NCBI GenBank assembly: GCA_015143735.1 | Contig: VKHC01000025.1 | Span: forward strand, 1 to 27,238 | Length of the DNA: 27,238 bases | Origin: Synura sp. LO234KE | Taxonomy: Eukaryota > Sar > Synurophyceae > Synurales > Mallomonadaceae | Direction: 5' to 3' | Shown: piece after piece, positions 19,514 to 27,238 of the stretch | Position numbering within the stretch: the stretch's first letter is position 1 | Layout of the letters: every line of letters starts with the position of its first letter | Notes under the pieces: model-generated | The model's input: the letters and a program-made list of their open reading frames with translations, nothing else | Database searches by the model: none | What the model was told of the DNA's origin: nothing | Position numbers and translations under genes: made by a program

Positions 19514-22500
19514 TTACAATTCTTGAGCGGCCCCAACAAACGATGATCGCCGAGATGATATGATATCTTTCATTTCTTCCTCCACAGGGATACTCACCAC
19601 ACCACTATCTGCAACCGCCGAAGGGCGAGAGCGTCGCAAATGTTCATAGATCGACATAAACACGTCGCTGCAAGTGGTGATGTTGACACCTTTTTCCTCC
19701 GCCTCCCTGGTGATCGTAACCGCCAGATCCTCAAAGCCGTATACGGGACTGCAGCCTACACGAGCAGCATAACCGTAAGAAACATCGTCAGCGACTGAAG
19801 TAGTAAAATATACATCGCAAGGATGAAAAATATTCAGAACGCTTTGGAATCTGATATAAGGCGGGTCAAATGTAACTAATGTGCAACGATGATGCCTACC
19901 GTCTCGCAACAAAAAGATAGACTTCTTCTCCACCTCGGAGTACTTCAGAATATCTCGAAGCGTGTAGTTCACGCAGTGAGAGAGCGCTTGTCCACACACA
20001 ATAACCCGATCGGCCAGATTGATGCGGGCGAGTAGCGATGTGTTCAGCGATGTGCGTGGATCACGCTCGTCCTCAACCTCAGCCATTAGCGCACTGTACA
20101 TTTCCGTATGGCAATTCTGACCTTTCAACACATAGTGCACTGATGATTTAGTTTTCTTAGCCCATTTCTGAACTGCTATGTTTATATCAGGAGTTACCGC
20201 GTGACCCACAGAGCCTATGATGCAATGCTCGGGCCAAATCGTAAGTTTCAAGTTCTCCTTTTTCTCCAATTCTTTAGTGTACTTCAAACACCATTCTTTA
20301 TAGGTTGGATCTACTGGCATCCAAAGTCCCTCTTCAATATCTTTGTGAGATATGGCGGTAAAGGGCGGAGGCAGGCAGCGGCGGTTAGGATCTTCAAAAC
20401 AGGCATCGCCACAAGGAGACTCAGGAGAGCATGCTGTACCTTTCCTCCAGCACATGGCGTGGGCAATATGAGTGGAGAAGTGGGAATCCATCGTTATAAT
20501 AATATCGTCGATGTAGTCCACATTTTCCTCAATCATTTTCCGAATGCGCCGGCTGTCTTCATTTGCTCCAGGGACAGCCAACGACCCCTGAGGATGATAT
20601 TCGGCTGACCCGAGCGCGCCGCCTTCCGGATGAAAGTCTATTTGCGGATCAATGATTAGTAGGAGTACTTTCATACCGGCTATGGTTTTCTTGATATCAC
20701 TTGTATCTTCTTCCTCCGGCTCCACCACGTCGATGAACTCAAACGCAAACGTGTCCTCTAAGACCTCCCCCTCTCCTTCCACATTCGTTACAACATCTGA
20801 CGACGGCGCTGTCCCTGCAGCCTTTCCAGGATCATCCACGAAAACCTTTCCTTCTTCCTGCAGTCGTATGGCAAACTTAGCCGCTATGTCAGCCGAGTTG
20901 AAGTTCAAGTACCGAGTCACATACTTGAATGGGAAGCTCCTTTCTAAGGCAATTAACGTCTGTTCCATACCACACATTATATTGTACTTCTCTATCAGGA
21001 GCAGGCCGCGGCCGTTTTCTAACAGGCCAGCATAGGTATTATTGATGATTGCGATAAGCAGATTTAACATCATTAGATTAGCCACCACACTGTATGTTGT
21101 GCTCACGACGTCGTATACCCAAGCCAGATCCACAGGCACCACGGAGGGGTCCAGTATCGGGTCAGAGACGGGAACATTCACTGTGGTTTTGATCAGTTCC
21201 CAAATGGAAACAAGAAGTGTCCAGAAGCCCCAGCCTATATGGTAATTTCCGTTATTCACAAGCATCGATAAGGCAGTTGCAAAGGCTACGACAATTACTA
21301 GGAAGAATTGCAGGAAGTAAGGTATGTCTCTGGTCATAATTCGGTAGATGGAGAGGACGAATGGCCCCGAATCGTCGAAGCCCATAGCGAAATAGAAGAA
21401 GTAGACCCAAGTGGACACACTGGCAATGGCCATAAATAACTTGATAGTGGGGTCTTCCAATGGAATATACGGAATATGTGGCGGGTAATAGATCCCATTT
21501 TCCACACTGTTCTGATGGTGGTGTGCAGATGAGGCAGACGTCGGAGCAGCAGATGGCGTGCCCGTCGGGTAGTACGTCCGGTATTCTCGTAGCCCATTTA
21601 TTCGCAGAGATATGTACTTCCGAACCATCACCACCACAAGGGAAAAAAATACCGATGTTAATGTCAATTTATCGAACTTCGCCGCCCCTCGCATCACATT
21701 CGAGCGGAAGCCCCAGTAAGCAGTGCCCAGCCGGAAAAAGCTAGGACTCTCAGTCACTAAATATAATATCATCATCGCCGCCACCACGGGGTACAGTACA
21801 GTGACGAAGAGCTCCGAGGGGTACCTCCACTTCGGGTTGGGAGTCTCGTTAACTAGACAGGCCATGGCTGTTATGAGGACTGTCATAAAGGCGTGAACAC
21901 GAGCCCGGAACTGAAAGATAGGGGATCCAAAGCCATTCCATTTGGCCTCAATAAGTTTCTTAATCTCGGGCGTTAAAATAGACATCTGGTCGTCTTTGAT
22001 GCAGATCCATTCAATCGCCCCGCGTAACTGCTTCTGACCTCCCTCTGGCAAGGGCTTCGATGTACCGTAGCGGTACCTCTTGTAGTTGTGAGGGAGCATG
22101 ATTCCTTCTAGATATATCAGTGAACAGCGGATGGGACCGTACTGCCACCGAAAGGACTTGAGCTCGGACAACAGGAAGCTCAGCATATCCGACGCCTTCT
22201 TTCCCTCTTCCTCTGTACCTTTAGAATCCTTTAATCCAGCCGCACATAACGTCAATGGACTGTGGAAGTCTTCATTCAGAACTAACAACAGGCGCTCCTC
22301 CAGCTTCCGAAATGTCTCCTCCTTCAGCCATTTATCAAACTGCACGTCGCGGCGGGACTTCACCTCTGGGTTGCGGAGTTTCCGCTCCCGTGGCGCATAC
22401 CCAGTGCGAAAACCGTTATCAAGATCCTGAGCACTGCTATCCTTTTCCGAATGTGACCCGTCATGTTTCCGCGCGTTGTATCCCGGCAAAGGCGGGAGGT

Positions 22501-23617
22501 CAAACAACTTCTGAGGGCTTTCTTTTAAGAAGTTGTTTGTGTACGCGATTAGGATCTGCTTCTCTAATATTCGCTCAGCTCGTGCTTTGATATGGGTGTA
22601 CATTCCTTTCAACTGGTGAATAACAGCTAAGTGCAGACAGTTGTTGCCATCCCGATCTCTCATAAATATGACACTAGTGCCGAGGTTGCTCCGGACTGCC
22701 TTAGACTCTTTGTTGCGACCATTATTACCATCACCGTCGATTTGTTTCACATTGCCTCTATCTTCTTTCCCATTCCCATGAGTATTAACGTCTTTCTCTT
22801 CATCTAAAGATGAGGTATAGGCTAGTATCAGGTCAAACATACGCGTGTCATTCGAGCACACTGCGAAGTGTAAAGGGAAACAACCGTAGTAAAATGCACC
22901 ATTTCGATTTGAGAAAAATTTTCCGGTGACATTGCCTAGAAGAAGTCTATCCAATCCGTTTTTAACGCTGTGCTTGTGCTTTGTATAAAAGTCTAGCAGC
23001 CACCTGGTTTCCACGTGATTTTTTTGAATGATTGTTAAATGCAATATATTCTGCCCGGTATAAGGCATATCTGATTCGAATATCTCTAGACGTTCTTTTC
23101 TAGCAAGCTCTAAAACAGACTCGCAACAAATGTGAGAACATGGCCGAATGGCATCATCGGGGAAATTTTCAACTAACCATCTCCCAATTTCATATTTCTG
23201 CATCAAATAGGCCACATGAACTACGTTATAGCCTACACAATCAGTAATTTTCAAAAAATCCTTAGGTTCTCTGCAGTTGATTGCTGCTAACTTTACAGAA
23301 GAACGTTCGCGAATACTTACTGCATCCCTTGTCGGAGAAACACCTCTAGAAAGATATTCCTTCAATCCATGGAGATTGTCTTTCTGCACGATTTTAAATA
23401 AATCTTCGCTGGCGTGCTGCTTTGCCTGATATTTGAGCAGAAATTCATTCACTTTTGTTGATCTCTCCCAATCATTCAACTGCAAAACTTTTCGGCTCGC
23501 TGATTTTTGGGGCGACGTAACATTCCTTTCATCCTTATAAGTGCTCTCAATATTATTGGTTTCTTGATAATCAAGAATTTCCTCAACAGGGTGGATCAAA
23601 TTACTCATTCGCCTCAT
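19514..23617 (-). CDS. TRPV-like cation channel fused to isochorismatase/nicotinamidase-type cysteine hydrolase
   Basis: The frame is 1367 codons; 1319 residues if the in-frame intron at 19756-19899 is spliced. Numbering is unspliced. Residues 70-460 contain degenerate ankyrin-like repeats (NVVHVAYL, NILHLTII, FPLHFAV, NCLHLAVI). A TRPV-like pre-S1 region follows (RWQYGPI; LIEAKWNGF), then S1 about 574-592, S2 602-623, S3 652-670, S4 726-746, S5 767-787, pore helix 797-812 and S6 839-860 (MLNLLIAIINNTY). A TRP helix follows (LLIEKYNIMCGMEQTL). The S4-S5 stretch WVYFFYFAMGFDDSG...MTRD closely resembles TRPV. The pore reads VNVPVSD instead of GMGD. An acidic linker (930-980) leads to the hydrolase: catalytic D990, K1165, C1215; metal ligands D1044, H1046, H1131 (WPEHC). 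All are present, predicting an active cytosolic enzyme tethered to a membrane channel. Substrate is not determined; nicotinamide is the leading guess. Confidence 0.88.
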   Translation of the reverse strand: MRRMSNLIHPVEEILDYQETNNIESTYKDERNVTSPQKSASRKVLQLNDWERSTKVNEFLLKYQAKQHASEDLFKIVQKDNLHGLKEYLSRGVSPTRDAVSIRERSSVKLAAINCREPKDFLKITDCVGYNVVHVAYLMQKYEIGRWLVENFPDDAIRPCSHICCESVLELARKERLEIFESDMPYTGQNILHLTIIQKNHVETRWLLDFYTKHKHSVKNGLDRLLLGNVTGKFFSNRNGAFYYGCFPLHFAVCSNDTRMFDLILAYTSSLDEEKDVNTHGNGKEDRGNVKQIDGDGNNGRNKESKAVRSNLGTSVIFMRDRDGNNCLHLAVIHQLKGMYTHIKARAERILEKQILIAYTNNFLKESPQKLFDLPPLPGYNARKHDGSHSEKDSSAQDLDNGFRTGYAPRERKLRNPEVKSRRDVQFDKWLKEETFRKLEERLLLVLNEDFHSPLTLCAAGLKDSKGTEEEGKKASDMLSFLLSELKSFRWQYGPIRCSLIYLEGIMLPHNYKRYRYGTSKPLPEGGQKQLRGAIEWICIKDDQMSILTPEIKKLIEAKWNGFGSPIFQFRARVHAFMTVLITAMACLVNETPNPKWRYPSELFVTVLYPVVAAMMILYLVTESPSFFRLGTAYWGFRSNVMRGAAKFDKLTLTSVFFSLVVVMVRKYISLRINGLREYRTYYPTGTPSAAPTSASSAHHHQNSVENGIYYPPHIPYIPLEDPTIKLFMAIASVSTWVYFFYFAMGFDDSGPFVLSIYRIMTRDIPYFLQFFLVIVVAFATALSMLVNNGNYHIGWGFWTLLVSIWELIKTTVNVPVSDPILDPSVVPVDLAWVYDVVSTTYSVVANLMMLNLLIAIINNTYAGLLENGRGLLLIEKYNIMCGMEQTLIALERSFPFKYVTRYLNFNSADIAAKFAIRLQEEGKVFVDDPGKAAGTAPSSDVVTNVEGEGEVLEDTFAFEFIDVVEPEEEDTSDIKKTIAGMKVLLLIIDPQIDFHPEGGALGSAEYHPQGSLAVPGANEDSRRIRKMIEENVDYIDDIIITMDSHFSTHIAHAMCWRKGTACSPESPCGDACFEDPNRRCLPPPFTAISHKDIEEGLWMPVDPTYKEWCLKYTKELEKKENLKLTIWPEHCIIGSVGHAVTPDINIAVQKWAKKTKSSVHYVLKGQNCHTEMYSALMAEVEDERDPRTSLNTSLLARINLADRVIVCGQALSHCVNYTLRDILKYSEVEKKSIFLLRDGRHHRCTLVTFDPPYIRFQSVLNIFHPCDVYFTTSVADDVSYGYAARVGCSPVYGFEDLAVTITREAEEKGVNITTCSDVFMSIYEHLRRSRPSAVADSGVVSIPVEEEMKDIISSRRSSFVGAAQEL
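19756..19899 (-). other. Stop-free 144-base intron inside the hydrolase domain of the channel gene
   Basis: On the minus strand the sequence reads GACG|GTAGGC ... CGTGTAG|GCTGC. Removing 144 bases (48 codons, phase 1) joins LLRDG to CSPVYGFEDL, which aligns with LLHDG|TSPVTGFEV of the neighbouring hydrolase. There an intron sits at the same codon and phase. The stretch is more AT-rich than its flanks and has a CTGAC branch-like site about 30 bases before the acceptor. Gene finders will read through it because it holds no stop. Confidence 0.85.
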
Positions 23618-23712
23618 GATTTAAAATTTATTCTATCCACAACTGCAGTGAAACGGTTATTTTTGTTTATTTTCCTGCAAGTTTTTTAGTCGCACACTTG
23701 TACCAAGGGAAA
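23618..23712. promoter_or_regulatory. 95-bp bidirectional promoter region
   Basis: The start codons of the channel-hydrolase gene (-) and the free hydrolase gene (+) are only 95 bp apart, so both 5' leaders and promoters must fit in this T-rich spacer or overlap each gene's 5' end. Coordinated expression is a reasonable inference. No TATA box or known motif is evident. Confidence 0.55.
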
Positions 23713-26170
23713 ATGGAATTTACGGAAGACACCGATTCTCCGCCAAATAAATTGCTAAAGCTAATACATGTGGGCGAGAGTATAAATGATGATGTAGCCC
23801 TAAATATAGAAGATAAACCGAACACTCAACATGAGAACTTCTTACTGGAGGTAATTTCCCATATCAGTAAATATGAAATTGTTTATTTCGATCGCTAAGT
23901 ATTTTTCTCAACGCATAGACAAAAGAACGAGATGAGTTTGTTCCTCCCGAAATAAAGCCTGAGAAAGTTATTCTTTTGATTATTGATCCACAATTCGACT
24001 TTCATCCGCCTAACGGATCGCTGGCGGTGCGAATCACTACACCTATTTTATAATATTGATTTGAGATAAAAACAGGTACCTGGTGCGGAAAAAGACAGCG
24101 ACCGAATTTCACAAATGATAAGGTGGGATGAATTATTACATCGAATTACTCCTGTCTCATCAGCATATCAGAGATAATGTCAATCGGATCGAGGAAATTT
24201 TCGTGACATTGGACTCTCATCACGTGAGAAGTTGATTTATTGCCAATATTCCTGTAGATGCTTACTCTTTTAGCCAATTTACAGATTAATCATATTGCTC
24301 ACAAATCGTTCTGGAGAAGAGGCAAGAATAATGGTAACATAATTGCAGCTGAAGCTTCTATACGGAAGAATAATTCGAAACCAGATCAATCATCGCGAGG
24401 TGATGAACCGCACAATTTTCAGAATATTACGAGCCAGGAGGTAGAAAGCGGTGAATGGCTTCCAGTTGATATCAGCCTCAAGGTTCTTAGGACACATTAT
24501 CCCTACTTCTCATACTAGGAATTAACAATATCTTAGTTACGTTACCTTTCTTCTTCTCTTCCTCTGTCAGGAATACGCCGTTTCCTACACACAGAAATTA
24601 GAGAAGAAAGGCAAATTTAAATTGTGTATTTGGCCGGACCACTGCCTGGTAATTAACGCGGATGGGAAACCCAGCTCGTAGCCCGTGACTTCTGATTTCT
24701 GTCCACTACATTTTCATATTAAATCCGTAGTTCCGGAAACACCAATGGTCCATACTTCAGCGTGCATACTTCGATATTTCACGTATCTGTCGATTGAGTC
24801 AGGCAGTGCTGTGGGCTACGCTCGTCGAATAGGCGAAGTTCCGTTATAATCAATGACAATTCACTATGTTGTCAACTCAATAAATATTCCGTACAACACC
24901 CTACCTAGCTAGCTGGACCAATTCCCGTCCGCGATAATAGCCCAAGTAATCGTCTTCTCTCTCTCCTCCCTCTGTCTACTGCTATGCCTAGATCGGTACA
25001 GTCGGACACTCGGTGGTGCAGAACATTTTCAACGAGGTGCAAGAGTGGACTAAGCAGACGCATAAGACGGTCCAGTTCGTGTACAAAGGGATGAATTGCT
25101 ACACAGAGTTCTACAGCGCCATTGAGGCCGAGGTGCCGATCGACACGGACCCGGAGACTCAACGCAACTACAAGCTACTGGCCAAACTCAGCGATTGCGA
25201 TCGGGTGAGGACAGGTGCACTAGAATGAGCATTTGTTGGCGAACATTTAGTGTTGGATGTGTCCCCCGTGGTAAAGGTGAATGACCATGTAGAATAACTT
25301 GCAATGCCAACGTGAATATCGGTATTGCTTTGCTTCGTCATATCAATTTGATGGGTTACGCAACCTTAGCGCAGTCATCTGTGAAGATGACGTTGGGGAT
25401 GATTGCCGATCCAGTCGAGGGAAATCTGTGAAGTCTTCACCACAGTCTCTTTCACACCAGAAACAGCTTTTTCAGTAATGCAGTTTAAATATTTTACGAA
25501 AGTTCTAATAAATGTTAATTTGGCGCGAGTATCACCTTTAAAGTCCCTTACGAAAGGAACAATTGCTCACCGGGAGATATTCTCGTCCTCAGCGATGTTT
25601 GACTGGAATTATAAGATGACGTAGCAGAATGAAATTTGCTCATCCAATCATGATATACTCTTTCTAAACAACACGAATAACGCCAAATATTGGGGTATGG
25701 ATGAGTTGCAAAGTCATTCTACCGTTACTGTCATATTATCACCACTTTATTTCCCATAAATATGCAATTCTTCAAACCTCACCCTACTGTATTTGCCCAT
25801 ATTTTCCACCACTTGTGTCCTCTCAGCTCGTGGTATGCGGCCAGGCGCTCTCACATTGTGTTAGATGGACGGTAGAGGATATCTTGAAGGACTGGAGAGA
25901 GAAGGAGATTCCCTTCTCTAGACTGCACCTACTACATGACGGTGAGATGGGCAGCTTGTCACGGACTCGGTCCATTGTCCGCTTCTCGTCACCGTAGACT
26001 CATCCGTGACTTATGACTTCGTTACAGGCACGTCTCCTGTTACCGGCTTTGAAGTTCCTTCGAATGAATTCCTCGAGGAGATGCGCCGCAGTAATGTAAC
26101 GGTGACGACCTGTGACCTGGCGTTCGAAGGAATTTCGTCGACGAACGATTCGCGAGTGGGACTCATCTAG
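23713..26170 (+). CDS. Free isochorismatase/nicotinamidase-type cysteine hydrolase, nine exons
   Basis: Exons are 23713-23850, 23919-24026, 24076-24122, 24172-24223, 24285-24482, 24571-24648, 24992-25204, 25827-25941 and 26028-26170. All eight introns (68, 49, 49, 61, 88, 343, 622 and 86 bases) are GT-AG, and the joined product is 363 residues. Exon borders were set by aligning with the hydrolase domain of the divergent channel gene. Catalytic D69 (LIIDPQFDF), K239 (VYKGMN) and C289 (CGQALSHC) and metal ligands D112, H114 and H205 (WPDHC) are all present, so it should be active on an amide or similar substrate. It has no signal peptide or membrane segment, so it is probably cytosolic. Exon 5 includes a polar insert of about 45 residues. 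Exons 1-5 are AT-rich and exons 7-9 GC-richer. Intact splicing and residues argue against a pseudogene. Substrate unknown; nicotinamide is possible. Confidence 0.85.
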
Positions 26171-26463
26171 TCAGCACAAAGTGGGCTTGTGGCTCCAACA
26201 GTCTCAGTTTGGTATTGGGTGCTGAATTTCTAGTGCGAAACTTATTAGATTCAGGTGATGATAGGGAATGTACTGCTGTGAAGGTGAAGGTGTTGGAACT
26301 TGGTTTAGAGAGCGGCTGGGATTGCTGCCAGTGACCTCGGACTTGGTCGCGTTCTGGTGCAAGCGAGGATTCGCAGCATAGCCTCCTTCAGATGTACTGT
26401 TGTTTTGTCCGAGCTTAGCGCATCTTTTCTTCCTCGCCAATGATTCGGTCTATATACCGTTAG

Positions 26464-26469
26464 AATAAA
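26464..26469 (+). terminator. Possible poly(A) signal of the free hydrolase gene
   Basis: An AATAAA hexamer lies about 295 bases after the stop codon; two more overlap at 26519-26528. Which is used cannot be seen from the sequence. Confidence 0.35.
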
Positions 26470-27117
26470 TAATTTTTCGGCTCGCATTTTTGGTTTCCCA
26501 TTCTTGGCCAATTTAATCAATAAATAAAGTAACTGTTAACAAGGCGTTTTTCATCTCTTGCTTTTTAATAGGAGTATATGTATTCCGTATTGAGCACCAC
26601 ATTCGATCAGATTGATACAATATAGCGAATCATAATACTAAGTCCTTTCGTGGTGTGCTAACGTAGAGGGGCGGAGCGAAATTAAAGGGAAAAATGGTAA
26701 AAGTTGGGGTCTACAGTGTTTTCCTGAAAATCTTTTTATAGTTAATTCGGGTGAGGCAAAAGGCATAGCTAGTTTTTACCCGAAAGTGAAACAAAGTCGG
26801 GCCCAAAAAAATCCACATGAACCAACTGGCAAGTCCCGTGACCGAGTGGGGGGCTCCGGGTGTCTACACCGCCGCCCACCAGTTGATGAGCCAGGAGCGA
26901 GCAGAAAGTTAATTCCCATTATGAAGATCCCCCGGCGCCACCATGGACGGAAAAAACAGTGGCAGAAGTGCGCACGTCGGTCCGCCAATAAGAACGTATC
27001 ACAAAGAGAGCAACGAGGATTCCGATAGTAGCAGAGAGGGGAACGCCGTTTCGGGCACTGAAGTAAACTCTAACAAATGCATGGGTAGTTTTCCTAACAA
27101 AGTGCGGTACTTTTACG

Positions 27118-27157
27118 GCATACTTTCTAAATACTAAAGTATTCCTAAAAAGTATGC
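27118..27157. repeat. Hairpin-forming repeat related to the MITE-like element
   Basis: GCATACTTT (27118-27126) and its reverse complement AAAGTATGC (27149-27157) flank an inner pair AATACT/AGTATT. The 15-mer TAAAGTATTCCTAAA at 27135-27149 is identical to 18562-18576 in the MITE-like element, and a two-mismatch copy lies near 18795-18809. This suggests part of a second copy or a related family running off the window. Confidence 0.45.
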
Positions 27158-27238
27158 AAAATTTCGTACGGAGTTTGGTAAGTGGATGCTCCAAAACACG
27201 TTTAAAAACTACTTCGTTGCCATACTTTCGGAGGAGAA

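Larger units (their letters stand above)
26171..27238. other. Right-edge intergenic region
   Basis: No recognisable gene. It contains the 3' UTR of the free hydrolase, short frames without motifs, and at the far right repeat-like AT-rich DNA. A 64-codon frame at 26943-27137 starts in a strong GCCACCATGG context but resembles nothing I know. Confidence 0.45.

Noticed and set aside
20590-20630. A 22-base GT-AG mini-intron explaining the extra residues after the catalytic Asp
   Set aside because: Its length is not a multiple of three, so removal would break the frame, and it is too short for normal splicing.
20201-22590. Several plus-strand frames of 90-135 codons opposite the channel gene
   Set aside because: They are antisense shadows of the GC-rich coding part of the channel gene and show no independent motif.
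25403-25624. 73-codon frame between the hydrolase exons
   Set aside because: It lies wholly inside the 622-base intron 7 and has no motif.
23713-26170. Decayed pseudogene copy of the hydrolase
   Set aside because: The scattered frames look like a broken gene at first, but eight consistent GT-AG introns join them into one uninterrupted protein with all catalytic residues.
1-27238. Bacterial or viral origin of the window
   Set aside because: Spliceosomal introns, isolated promoters, long spacers and TRPV, ROCO, TKL and ADAT1 proteins indicate nuclear eukaryotic DNA; no CRISPR array, operon or viral gene is visible.

Overview
This window is nuclear DNA from a eukaryote. Introns of 49 to 622 bases have GT-AG ends, one with a perfect TACTAAC branch site. 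Single reading frames reach 4 to 5 kb, spacers are long, and domain architectures are eukaryotic (ankyrin-Roc-COR, TRPV-like channel, ADAT1, TKL kinase). The ankyrin repeats are of the 'LPLHxA ... LLxxYPxA' type, which I associate with diatoms, oomycetes and other stramenopiles. A stand-alone anthranilate phosphoribosyltransferase with a hydrophobic presequence fits an organism with a plastid. A protist or alga is likely; the exact lineage is an inference I cannot confirm.

Layout. Bases 1-3497 show no gene I can support. Bases 3498-6181 hold a head-to-head pair: a secreted-type 2-oxoglutarate/Fe(II) oxygenase (-) and a three-exon anthranilate phosphoribosyltransferase (+). Bases 7488-12616 encode a 1680-residue ankyrin-Roc-COR (ROCO) GTPase in two exons. 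Bases 13959-15116 (-) encode a TKL-type kinase, divergent from an ADAT1-type tRNA adenosine deaminase (15716-17461, +). The spacer 17462-19513 contains a 349-bp MITE-like element with perfect 12-bp terminal inverted repeats, full of CTAAAGT/ACTTTAG words. The last 1 kb has no supported gene but carries sequence words of the same repeat type.

The most interesting locus is 19514-26170. On the minus strand, one gene encodes N-terminal ankyrin-like repeats, a six-helix TRPV-like cation channel with TRP helix, an acidic linker and a complete isochorismatase/nicotinamidase-type cysteine hydrolase with all expected catalytic (Asp, Lys, Cys) and metal-binding (Asp, His, His) residues. This is an ion channel fused to an enzyme, comparable in logic to TRPM2 and TRPM7 but with a different enzyme. 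Only 95 bp away, head to head, lies a nine-exon gene for a free hydrolase of the same family. Aligning the two shows that the channel gene still carries one intron (144 bp, 3n, no stop) at exactly the position and phase of the last intron of its neighbour, so its apparently uninterrupted frame is misleading. Nicotinamide is a reported agonist of invertebrate TRPV channels, so a channel with its own nicotinamidase-like domain suggests a built-in ligand-removal or NAD-metabolism sensor; the substrate is not shown by sequence.

Across all the longer genes, on both strands, the 5' part is visibly AT-rich and the 3' part GC-richer.
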